The translations under genes and the position numbers were made by a program. Of a stretch of 63,098 nucleotides of DNA, positions 10,942 through 21,338 are shown in pieces. The first letter of the stretch is position 1. Every line of letters starts with the position of its first letter. The stretch is from Folioceros fuciformis (taxonomy: Eukaryota > Anthocerotophyta > Anthocerotopsida > Anthocerotales), in the NCBI GenBank assembly GCA_049999805.1, contig JBNGIO010005370.1:1-63098 (forward strand), read 5' to 3'. The notes under the pieces were generated by a model, which did not search any database, was not told the DNA's origin, and saw nothing but the letters and a program-made list of their open reading frames with translations.

Positions 10942-11622
10942 TCAGAGGTCTTCTGTGAAGGACCCAAGATGCTCGTCATCACTGGCCGCCGGAGCACGTG
11001 AGCTTCCATGCTTGACGCTCTTCCTGGCCGGACTTCCGTAGATATCACTGAACCAACACCTCAGGCCTACGAGGACCAGCTCCAGAAAGATCATGACCAC
11101 GAAGCACACCTTCCCAATGTCGAGTACAAAATCGGCAGAGTCGTAGGTGCTGGTCCGTTCCTTCACTCTTAGCTCGGTCAGGAGGGCGTCCGGGTAGACC
11201 ACCATAATGCAGAGACCCCACACCAGGGCAAAGATTGAGCCTAATATCGACAAAATGTCGAGGGTGTTGGTCCAATTTGAGTCCAAGTTGGAGATCCAGC
11301 CCTCGCCACCGAAGTTGCCTGCTACCAGAGGCCACAAAGCCCCTGCTGCGACAATCCAGACCAGCTTCAGTCTGCTGTGGACGGCTGTCCTGCCTTGAAA
11401 TTCTGCGATGAGACGGATAGTCGCTGCACAGAACAGGCTGGAGGCAATTAGAAGTCCCAGCACACACAGAGTCAAGTGACAGAAGCTGCATATGGCTCGG
11501 GCACGCTCGAGAAGAAGAAATTGCAAGGCCTTTCGAGGTCCTGACTGGATAGGGCGTCGTCTCCCTTGTTCCTTCTCTTCAACGCCCACTTCTCGCTCCG
11601 TGGGAATCCTGCAGTTTGCCAT
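10942..11622 (-). CDS. Unrecognised protein with four predicted membrane helices
   Basis: An open frame of 226 codons from the ATG at 11622; an upstream ATG at 11661 would add 13 residues. Numbered from 11622, four hydrophobic segments stand out: about 46-69 (FCHLTLCVLGLLIASSLF), 86-104 (LVWIVAAGALWPLVAG), 121-143 (LDILSILGSIFALVWGLCIM) and 170-195 (GKVCFVVMIFLELVLVGL). The N-terminus is basic and the C-terminus is a charged, Ser-rich tail (SDDEHLGSFTEDL). Four helices with cytosolic ends would suit a small tetraspan protein, but I do not recognise the family. Further exons are possible on either side. No ORF of comparable quality overlaps it. Confidence 0.5.
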   Translation of the reverse strand: MANCRIPTEREVGVEEKEQGRRRPIQSGPRKALQFLLLERARAICSFCHLTLCVLGLLIASSLFCAATIRLIAEFQGRTAVHSRLKLVWIVAAGALWPLVAGNFGGEGWISNLDSNWTNTLDILSILGSIFALVWGLCIMVVYPDALLTELRVKERTSTYDSADFVLDIGKVCFVVMIFLELVLVGLRCWFSDIYGSPARKSVKHGSSRAPAASDDEHLGSFTEDL

Positions 11623-11661
11623 AGCTGAGTGTCGGACAGGGACGCGTGTGTGTCTCTGCAC

Positions 11662-14078
11662 TAGTCCTTTCCTTCAATGTCTGTCTACGATAGGAGCTGC
11701 GCTCAGAAAGACACTTCAACGCCATCTCCATCCTTAGGCTCCGAACCGCTGTTACCTGACTTCTGGGGAAGGGGGAAGGGGAAGCAAATAGAATGTCTGC
11801 AGCCGCAGCCAATCTTGAGCACAGCTCTTGAAACGGTCGGCCATGGGACATATGCTACCCGAGGGAGGCAACCAGAATGCCAGATCTTCGTCATACCACT
11901 TGAATGCCAGAAGTTCTTCATACCGCTTGAATCCAATACAATATTCCTGTACGTACATTATCCGAAAACGGAAAAAGATTGGTGGGTACTGCCACTCAAC
12001 TAGTGGCGAGCCTATTCCATGAGTTGTTCGGTACATTACCCAGGTGGACAACGTTTGCTTACGGTCCTGAGTTTGCTTCAATTTCAAGAGCGGCAAGTCT
12101 TGCCAAGCTCGTGGTCGTTAGCCGTATGTCTGCACACACGGACGAACAAACTCGCCATTGGACGCCCGCCGTAAACTGGGCGCTCAGTCAGATGTCCAGG
12201 CCAGGGCAACCTTCGCTGGTGCAGTCTACTACTCCTTCCGGCCCGTTGTCCTGTACAGATGAACACGAAATTTCCTTGCTACACATGTACGTGTATATCT
12301 ATGTGGGAAAGTGTGCAAATGGGGAAGTGCGCACCGGTTAGGTTGTAGAGACCAGTCCGTGGTGGGACAGACGCTCATGGGAAGCTCAGGCCCGGACGCC
12401 ATCCGATCTCCAAGGTCTTCAGCCAAGAAGAATTGTTTCACAATGTTCTGCGTTGAAATGCTTTTTCAAGTACGGGGGATATGACGTAATGTCCTACAGA
12501 AAAGTTCTGCAAACATGATGCTTTACAGCGGCAAGGAGAAAGCAGGTGCAGAATAAGCGACCAAACAGCAACAACCAGATTCTAGACGTCAGAAATCAAC
12601 GAAGCGCACCAAAGTGATCTGCACCAGGCTGGAGCCACTAGGCAGGGTAGCTCCAAAGTTGCACGAGAACAAAGCAAATCATTTAGCAGCGAGCTCGGTT
12701 CATTCGAAGAGCGTTCAGAACACAACACGGAAAATTCGCGAAAACTATGGGAAAGCCGCCTGAGAATAACAGGTTCCGTGATGAGCCGTTACCAGCTAAA
12801 TCTAAAAGCAATCAGATGACCAGCTGGACGTCTCCTGCAGAACAGAACCGACACTTGCACAGCGATCCAGCAACCGGAAATGCGTGTTACGATAAGTTGT
12901 CAAATGGAGAACTGAATCTTGCGGAAACAGCGTATGTCGTTCAACCAGTCCAGAACACAGCACAGAACGGCTGCCAGCATCACATACAGCGACTCGCCGT
13001 CACCTTCCAAATCGAGCCGCGGCATCTATAGCTGGCAGGCTTTCAAATCACCTGCTGGAGAAGCAGGCAAACAACGCCAGACAAATGCGCTGAGGCGAAG
13101 AACACCGAACAGGTCCAAATAGATTGCGCAACGGTTGCTGGAGAAGCCAAATCTTGCGGGACGGCTCCTCTCCTCCTACGACAGTCCACAAATCTGCACA
13201 ACGCAGTCCCGCAAACCAAGGCGAGAAGGAAAATCCGCCGGGAAGCTCCTGATTGCGCGCTCTCGCAGACTAGAACACTGCCACGTCACTAGGGCAGAGC
13301 ATGCACGTGGCACAGGGATTCCACGAGCCGAAACTACTCAACCAGGCCCTTCCCACACGCTCCCACGGGCCCCCACACTTAACCCGAGCTGCGTCGTAGG
13401 CTCGGTGCCTGCAACACACGCCACGTCGGCCAAAGGGCTCCAATCGGACACCCGACACCCGGTACCCGGGATCAGATTTTTCAACTGGCGCTACGGTTCT
13501 GCCCGCGGGTGGCTCTATCCAGCCCAAGTCCACCCCGCCCAAGTCGGCCGTGTCGGGCATAGCAGGCGCTCTTCCCGGTTAAGCTACCCGCTCCGGGGAC
13601 GTAAATTGCGGCGCAGGCCCCGTTGCGCCCGCCAATATATAGCTGGGTCCAAAAACCAGGAAATCGTTGCACACTCGCAGCCTCTAGCTGCCGGAGATCA
13701 GCCGATCGGTGTATTCCTTCCCCCGGCTGCGAAGTCCTCTCCGTCCCGGAATTGAAGGGCATTGGACGGAGTGCAAGCTGCCCGGTCAAGCTTGAGGAGG
13801 GTGCGCGCCTGTACGGCTGCGTAGGAGCGTAATAAGGTCGGTTCAATTCCGATGCGGCCAGCGGAGCGTGAAGGACATTGTGTTGTATGCGTTGCGGAAT
13901 GCCTTGCATTGCATTGCTGTAGCTGGAGCCTGCCGCTCATCGGAGTTGTCATGGATTGGTGCAGGTTTTCTAGTGGATTTGAGTCTGTTACGGCGGGGCC
14001 TTGACAGAGATTTTCTGGTAGTAGGGGAGTGGCCAACCGGAAGCTTCGTGTTGAAGTTCTGGTGTGGAGAGCGTAGCT
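11662..14078. other. Intergenic region upstream of the transferrin-like pair
   Basis: No supported gene. Between about 13300 and 13700 the sequence is GC-rich and ends in CCAATATATAG (13633-13643), a possible TATA-type element for the downstream gene. Short open frames of 60-206 codons occur without recognisable domains. Confidence 0.4.
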
Positions 14079-15829
14079 ATGGCGGTCTCCGTGAAGGGCC
14101 TGCTACTGTTTCTCCTCGTCTTGTGCACTTGTGTGAGCTGGATTTCTGCACAGACCCCAGCACCGGCGCCTAGAACTCCGGCTCCTCCGGTCGATGACGA
14201 TGAAGACGAGGCACCTGAGCCTGGAGTGGAGCCAGAGGATGAGAGTAAGCAAGGATTTGCGCTCTTTGTAACGTTGATCAATTTATGGTGATTTTTACCA
14301 GCATTTGGCGTGGGAAGACGCCGCGCGAGACGCTCTCATTGTGCTTTTTTGCTGTGATGTGTTCAGTCTGGACTTGGTGTGTGACGGATGCCAGCGACAA
14401 GCCGACGTGTGATTCCATGGTTCAGATCCTCGCAGGCCTTGATCCGGAGAAGGAGCACACTCACAACTGGTTAATCGCCGCGATTCACCTCTGTGTACTT
14501 GTGGCCAAAAGCTGTGAGTGGGAAAGTGTTATCTTAACTTTTTGCGTATCGTGCTGTATCGTGCTGCAGTATTATCGGAAATGGAGATGAAGACTGCATG
14601 AAAAAGGTTCAAAGCGGCGAGGCTAAGTTTGTCATCTTGGACGGTGGAGAGATTTGGGAAGCTAATAATGAGTATGGCCTGAAGCCCATCCGCACAGAGG
14701 TTTCCGCATTGGAAGGTAGCTACTACGGCGTGGGGATTGTGAAGGCAGGAAAGTGCCCCGGAAGCCTGAGTGACTTGAAGGGAAAGCGGTCGTGCCACAC
14801 CGGCTACAACAGAGCTACCGGATGGGTGTTTCCCGTGACCTATCTCGTTGATAACAAGATCATGCCTGTTGTCACCACGTAAGTGTAATGTCTGCCGTGA
14901 ATTTTGTTGTCACCACGTAAGTTTAATGTCTGCCGTGAATCTTGCAGTGTAAATGCGTATGAATCTTGCAGTGTAAATGCGTATGGCTGGCTTCTTGGTG
15001 TTACAGCTTGTTTTTTGACATGGACAGGGGCCCTCAATCCAACGACATCGAGTCTGTGAAAGCCTTTTTCAAAGCATCTTGCGCTGCGAACTCAGATCCC
15101 AATAAGGAAATATGTACTGCCTGCAAGATTAAGAACGCCTGCACCAAGTCCGATCCTTACTATGATTACGAGGGAGCTTTCAGGGGTTTGGTCGAGGATG
15201 CTTGTGATGTTGCCTTCACCAAGCACACCATAGTGGGCCAGTATGCGGTTGGTGGCCGATCCGCAGCGTCTGATTGGACAGGCCTGCAGGATGCATCGAA
15301 TTATGAGATTCTGTGCCCTAACAAGTACAATGGGAAAGTGTGTACCGATCCCGCCAACTATAAGGCTTGCAACTTCGGACAAGCCCCTGGACACGCCATC
15401 ATGGTGGCCAAAGACTATCCAGACTATGAGATCAACGAGTTCAACAACGTCATGAACGCAGCCAACTCGGACCCTGCCTTCATCAATTTGTTCTTTTCTG
15501 GTAAGATAGCGAGTCGCATAGGAAATTCCACGCAAAGTCTGACCATTTTTCCTTACTCGTGGCGAGGACATTGGCATCACTCTAATTTGGTTCGCCCAAC
15601 TGCTTCCTCAGGAAACAACAAAGAGGGACATATTTTTGCCCCAGATGCAACAAGGACGGTCATTTACACAGGAACCACCCAAGCTTTACTCGGCAACTTC
15701 TACAAAAACATCCAGGACTTGGAGAGTATCAATGCGCAGAAGACCTCGCCTAATAACGGTGACATAGCGAACACCGTATCTGCTTCGCTTTCTCTGATAG
15801 CCGGTCTCCTGTACCTCGTCTTTCAGTAG
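14079..15829 (+). CDS. Single-lobe transferrin-like protein, copy 1, probably GPI-anchored
   Basis: Iron-binding cell-surface candidate. Exons 14079-14244, 14367-14469, 14570-14878, 15028-15500 and 15612-15829 give 422 residues. A signal peptide (about 1-25, MAVSVKGLLLFLLVLCTCVS) is followed by an acidic Pro-rich linker and one transferrin lobe starting WTWCVTDASDKPTC. All canonical ligands appear to be present: Asp114 (VILDGGEIW), Tyr141/142 (GSYYGVGIVK), Tyr240 (YDYEGAF) and His315 (APGHAIMVAKDY), with anion-binding Thr167 and Arg171 (SCHTGYNRATGW). Many cysteines are conserved. The C-terminus is a short hydrophobic stretch (SASLSLIAGLLYLVFQ) ending at the stop codon, typical of a GPI-attachment signal, as in melanotransferrin. 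By family knowledge it would bind ferric iron with carbonate; iron uptake is inferred. Paired with copy 2 downstream. Confidence 0.9.
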
Positions 15830-17389
15830 CTAGAACGCTCTTGTGGACTTGAAATTATTAGAGTTTGCGGTGTCCAGTTCCTAGATAATGAGGCTTTCCT
15901 CCTCCTTCCAGCCCAAAACGGAGTGTGTAAACGTAGCCACGTCCACATTCCACCCCCTTTGTTTGGGCAAGTTGCCACCAGCTGTGCGAAGAAATTTCCA
16001 TTGCTGATTAGGAGAGCTGGCTTCGTTGTAACGATGTGTGCATATTGAGTGCAAACAAAAAAAGTTTAAAGTTGCCAAGTTTCTTCTACTGAGAATTTTT
16101 TTTTCTTCAACAAAGAAAAGAGAACATATAGAAGTAACAGATACGCTTGTATAACATTATTTGTTCACCGTGTGCATGAAACACATTGTGGCTATCTTCT
16201 GCTAGTGATAGATTTTGCCAGGGCATATTCTCCCAGTGTACAGCGTAAGGATAACAAGACTGATACTCCACACGTGAAGTGCTGCCAGTGCGAGAGAGAA
16301 AGTGTATGGTAAGGCAAACATTTGACCTTAGGTGGAGAAGAGGAGAAAGGGAAGGCGGCCGAACAGCCGACAGGGAGACTAACGGTGTGGCAGACAGACA
16401 AGTCCACACATATTTGAAACAATATTTTTAATTTGTTGACTGGATAAATGGATAAAAGGAAGGCCGGCATACCCACTGGCGGCGCAGTTGGGCTGGGATT
16501 TTGTGGGGAACGTGGCATGCCGATGTCGCTACTACCCAAATGGACAGTGGCAGTGAGAGCGGGACACGAGGCGAGCTGGGTATCCCTCTCCGCCCCACAC
16601 GCCGGCACGGACCAGCACACGGTGCCCGAGGCTGTGGTCGCCACCTGGGCGCCAAGCAAGCCCTAACTTGCCACGTCGGGTCAAGTGTGGCTGCCCCTGC
16701 TGCAGCCTCCAGGGTGGTCAGGGGTTGTACCCGGGCCGGCTCACCCCGACCAGTCGGCTCGTGTCGCGGAACCCGGTACCGAGCGGTTAGTAACCGGGCG
16801 TGGACCGGGTAGGAGGGCCGCAATTGGCGGCGCAAGTGGCATGGCGGCAACCCGCCGGGGCAACGTACTTAAGCCAGCCTTGGCCATGGGAATGGCAGGA
16901 ATCAAGCACTCGCGCCTCGGCTGCAGTCCGGGTCTGGGAATCCAGCTGCGTGGGGGACCTGGGCCTGGATGCGCCTCTCGCGAATCTCTGCACCGTTCTG
17001 GAAGCGTCTGGAAGGGTCTGGAAGCGCGGTTTGGTTTCGGTGTCGTCTGCGACTTGCTGTGGTGCGTTTGGTCAGTCGTGTTTTTGCGAGACGCTGGCTG
17101 GCCTGATTGGAAATTTGGCAGTGCAGTGTGCGGATTGTGCTGCATTGTGGTGCGGTGGTGGAGGTGGTTTTCTTGATCAGCGTCTCTGTGTGTGGGAGGA
17201 GGATTTTTGGAGGAGGATTTGCAGTGCCGGTGATGGATTACTGCATTGCGACGTTCTGAATAGTTGGTTGTGGATGTGGCAGGGGTTTGTATTGCATTGG
17301 AGTCGTGGCCTAGGCTGGTGTTGAGGAGACTGAGGCAGAGGCAGAGTTTGAGGTTTTTTGTTTTCTTTGTGTGAGCGGGGATACGGATA
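15830..17389. other. Spacer between the transferrin-like genes
   Basis: This contains the 3' end of copy 1 and a GC-rich 5' region for copy 2. A 312-codon antisense open frame (16741-17679) overlaps copy 2 exon 1 and shows no recognisable domain, so I treat it as a shadow. Confidence 0.5.
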
Positions 17390-19064
17390 ATGGCTCGGAG
17401 CGTGTGGAGCCAGCTGTTGGCGCTTTCGGTCCTGCTTCTGTTCGTGAGCTGGACAGGTGTGGTGAAGGCCCAGGAGGAGGCGGGTGAAGCTCCTGAGCCT
17501 GGAGTCGAGCCAGAGGATGAAAGTAAGTTTGTGCACGTCGATGCGGGGAGGACATTCGTAGAGCGACGTTTTGAAGAGCCAGGTTGAAGTTTTGGAATTG
17601 TCGGCTTGTTTTGGTGAGCAGAGTGGACTTGGTGTGTGACGGACACGAGCGACAAGCCGACGTGTGATGCGATGGTCAAGATCCTCCAAGCTCTGGATCC
17701 AGAGGACGAGCACGTTCACTCGTGGTGCGTTTTTCGGTCTTGGTGGTTTTGGTTTTCGTTGTTTGTAGCGTGGTGAGGGCAGATTGGAGGTGGAGGATTA
17801 CATTACGAATCGCTGGATTTGAATATGGTTGCGTGCAGTATCGTCGGGAACGGAGACGAAGACTGTATGAAGAGGGTCCAGAGCGGGGAAGCAAAGTTCG
17901 TGGTCCTGGACGGCGGTGAGATCTGGGAAGCCAGCAACGAGTACGGGTTGAAGCCTATCCGAACAGAGGTTTCGCAACTGGAGGGGAGCTACTACGGCGT
18001 GGGGATCGTGAAGAAAGGCAAGTGCCCGGGAAGCCTGGCTGACTTGAGGGGCAAGCGGTCCTGTCACACTGGCTACAACAGGGCCACCGGATGGGTGTTC
18101 CCCGTCACCTATCTTATAGACAACAAGATCATGCCCGTCGTCACCACGTAAGCTTCATTATTACGATTGTCCTCCAGATTCCGGAGCGGATGACTTCAGG
18201 TCCTGCAATTGCCAGAAATAAACATGTAGCGACTGGGATGGATTCGTCGAAGTCAGGTGATAATGCGGCTGACTGGGGGCTTTGTGGCAGGGGTCCTCAA
18301 TCCAACGACATCGAGTCTGTGAAGGCCTTCTTCAAGGCATCCTGTGCTGCCAACTCAGATCCCAACAAGGAGATCTGTTCTGCTTGCAAGATCAAGACCG
18401 CCTGCACCAAGTCTGACCCCTACTACGACTACGAGGGGTCTTTCAGGGGTTTGGTAGAGGATGCGTGCGACGTGGCCTTCACCAAGCACACAATAGTAGG
18501 CCAGTATGCCATGGGAGGAAGGTCTGCAGCGGCCGACTGGACCGGCCTGCAGGACGCAACCAATTATCAGATTCTGTGCCCTAACAAGTACAACGGGCAG
18601 GTGTGCACTGATCCCAGTAACTACAAGTCTTGCAACTTCGGCCAAGCCCCTGGCCACGCTATTCTGGTGGCCAAGGACTACCCGGACATCGAGATCAACG
18701 AGTTCAACAATGTCATGAATGCAGCCAACTCCGACGCTGCTTTCATCAACTTGTTTTTCTCTGGTCAGCTTCTTGCACCCTGCGCGCAACCATTCTTGCA
18801 TGCACGGTCTTTGTCTAACGCTACAATTTTCACTCCCTCGTATGTGCAGGAAACAACAAGGAGGGACACATTTTCGCACCAGACGCAACCAGGACTGTGG
18901 TATACACTGGAACCGCCCAGGCCCTTCTTGGAAATTTCTACAAGAACATCCAGGATTTGGAGAGTATCAACGCCCAGAAGGGCCCCACTGGCAGTGGAAC
19001 CAAGACTACCTCGTCAATTTTCTTGTCATTGGCTCTAGGTCTCCTGTACCTATTGTTTCAGTAG
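17390..19064 (+). CDS. Single-lobe transferrin-like protein, copy 2, probably GPI-anchored
   Basis: Tandem paralog of the preceding gene, 410 residues. Exons are 17390-17522, 17622-17724, 17839-18147, 18291-18763 and 18850-19064. The three internal exons are exactly as long as in copy 1 (103, 309 and 473 bp) and have the same phases, while introns and N-terminal linker have diverged. Signal peptide MARSVWSQLLALSVLLLFVSW. The iron-site motifs match copy 1: FVVLDGGEIW, GSYYGVGIVK, SCHTGYNRATGW, YDYEGSF and APGHAILVAKDY. The C-terminus (SSIFLSLALGLLYLLFQ) again resembles a GPI signal. Coding regions look more GC-rich at third positions than in copy 1. Both copies look intact, which suggests selection on both. 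Confidence 0.9.
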
Positions 19065-19812
19065 GCTTAGTGATAGAATCAGTCCCTCCCATCGGTCAGG
19101 TTGGTCTACGGCGTGGTGTGCAGCTTCGCAACGTGTACTGTCTATACACTGGGCGGGGGTGTTGTGTTGCTAGTAAGAGCGTGGGCAAAAAGGTGTGTAC
19201 TTTTAGAAAAATCTCATTAAAAATTTAATGAAAAAATGATTTCAGAAAGAAGTGTAGCCAAATCGATGAGAGGACATTTCCTTCTCGTACGAAATAGAAG
19301 GAACAATTTCCTAAACTATACTCACGTGAACGAAATGCCCACGCGAACAGGACCCTTCGTTCAAAGGGAGGCACCGGCATATCTGTGGCATTACCACTTC
19401 TGTGGGTGGTAAATCCTGGAAAATTCGTTGCAGCTGGTGAAGGAATTACCCGTCTTGAAGGGAAATGTGAAGGAATTGCCCGTCGTCACGGCACAATCCT
19501 TGTTACGATGCCTGACCTCATTCCACCATGTCACAATTCTAGTTAAGTCTCCTCCTCCTTCGCAGTATACCAAAGCTAGGTCGTAGAAAGGAGCCCTGGT
19601 TCGTTCCCCCTGGACCAATCAGGGGTCTGTTCTGAGGCCTTTCTGGGACTGTTCACTCAACTTCGTGAAAAGATGGATAACGGTTCACTCGGTTCTCATC
19701 AACTAGTCGGAGTCTAGCCGTGTAAACATGATAGCTAACACTCACTAAAACTCGCGGGACAATTTCCATTGCCTCTTCATCGAAAGGAATTGGCCCACCA
19801 GTAAAGTGAAAA
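19065..19812. other. Intergenic between transferrin copy 2 and UROD
   Basis: Convergent 3' regions. A partial repeat of GGAATT..CCCGTC is seen around 19440-19490. No gene is supported. Confidence 0.5.
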
Positions 19813-21313
19813 CTAGTACCTGAGACTCTTAGCCACCTCAAAAAAGTGAGCGACGTTCTCCTCTGGCGTGCCCAACAGCACCCCATGTCCAAGGTTGAGG
19901 ATGTGTTTCCGAGTCCCCGCCTGACCCACGGTTTCATGGATCCGCTGAGAGATGAAGTCCTTTGTTCCGAACAGGACCCCTGGATCTATATTGCCCTGCA
20001 CTGCGCGATCCGTTCCTACCCTCTGCCTGGCTTCCGCCATGTCTACTGTCCAGTCCAGGCTAATGACATCTACGTCCGCCGTAGCCATTCGCTCCAGTAA
20101 CCCCCCGCTGCCACTGGCGTACAGGATGAGAGGGAGGTGAGGATGCGTGGCTTTCACTTCTCTCACTATCTGGTTGATGTATGGAAGGCTGAAAACCTCA
20201 AAATCCTTGGGGCTAAGATGAGTTGCCCACGAGTCAAAAATCTGCACAGCCTGTGCGCCTTTATCTGCTTGATACCTCGTGTAAATTATCACCGACTCTG
20301 CTAGCTTCCGCAAGAGCGAATGCAGAATCTGCACACAACGACTATTAAATAAACGCAAAATACTCTGCAAATAAGATAAACAAGGTCCATACGAAAACGT
20401 GAGTAGCTACCTCTGGCGTCTCAAATGCCAGTCTTTTTATGACTGTAAAGTGCTTCGATGATCCGCCCTCCACAATGTAAGAAGCCAGAGTGAAAGGAGC
20501 ACCAACGAAGCCCAATACCGTGGACGCATTTCCAACCTGAACAGAAGGAAACTGTCAACACTCATCAAAAGGGAAATAACAATACTCACCACCGCAGCAC
20601 CATCGCCGGGTTACCCTAAGCTCCCCTCGAAGAACCGATGTGGTACAGGACATACCTCTGAGCGTAAGGCCGCCAGTGCCTCCCCGACATAAGGCACGGC
20701 TTCTTCCGGGACGAGCTCTCGAACTTCAGCAACGTCTGCTGCCGTCCGAATCGGCTTGTGGATAACTGGTCCTTTGCTCTTCAAGATATCGAATGGTATA
20801 TTCATCCCTGTCAAAGGAGTCAAGATGTCCGAGAAGAGAATGACCTGCGCACCACAATCAAGAAAGCATCGCATTGTGAACCTCATGCCACGTGCCACAT
20901 GAAACAACGGCAAAGCACACTCACTCCATCTGGCTTGAACGCCCTCCACGGTTGCAGGGACACTTCCACAGCAACATCCACATTCTCTGATCTCTCCCTA
21001 AAGGTTGGATACTTTTCACATAGCTGCTGATAAACCTGCAGACCAAGGCGCTTTTAGAACTCGGTGCTCTTGGAAAAGAGCCAACCCACACTCGGCTAAA
21101 AGGCCAGCTAGCAGGATCTGGCCCCTCAACCGAAACTGTGCTCTTGGAACATACCTTCATATATCTACCAGCCTGCCTCATCAACCAGACGGGAGGCCTA
21201 TCTACGGTTTCTCCACGGACTGCTCGCAACAAGAGAGGATCTGATGTATTTGCATGAAGAGACTCAGGAGCGACTGCTACTGCTGTAAACAAGAGAAAGG
21301 GCATACATGTCAT
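19813..21313 (-). CDS. HEME: Uroporphyrinogen III decarboxylase (UROD)
   Basis: Converts uroporphyrinogen III to coproporphyrinogen III by removing four carboxyl groups, in plastid chlorophyll and heme synthesis. Exons from the right: 21155-21313 (or starting at a splice site at 21282), 20925-21035, 20656-20844, 20411-20536 and 19813-20328; 366 residues if translation starts at 21313. Active-site features: Arg residues in [11 protein letters not shown], the catalytic Asp in [11 protein letters not shown], Tyr in [14 protein letters not shown], and His in [22 protein letters not shown]. No transit peptide is encoded between the conserved core and the upstream pyrophosphatase stop codon 25 bp away. 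A strong acceptor (CTCTTGTTTACAG) precedes 21282 in phase with a donor in the pyrophosphatase exon, so the true product may be a fusion (see findings). Confidence 0.92.
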
Positions 21314-21338
21314 GAATCTACTAACTGCACCTTCAGAA

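Noticed and set aside
13835-13862. tRNA T-arm-like hairpin (GTCGG-TTCAATT-CCGAT)
   Set aside because: No matching acceptor 5' strand, D-arm or anticodon arm could be placed upstream.
16741-17679. 312-codon open frame on the minus strand
   Set aside because: It lies antisense to transferrin copy 2 exon 1 and its promoter. It has no domain or signal features, and its length is explained by GC-rich composition.
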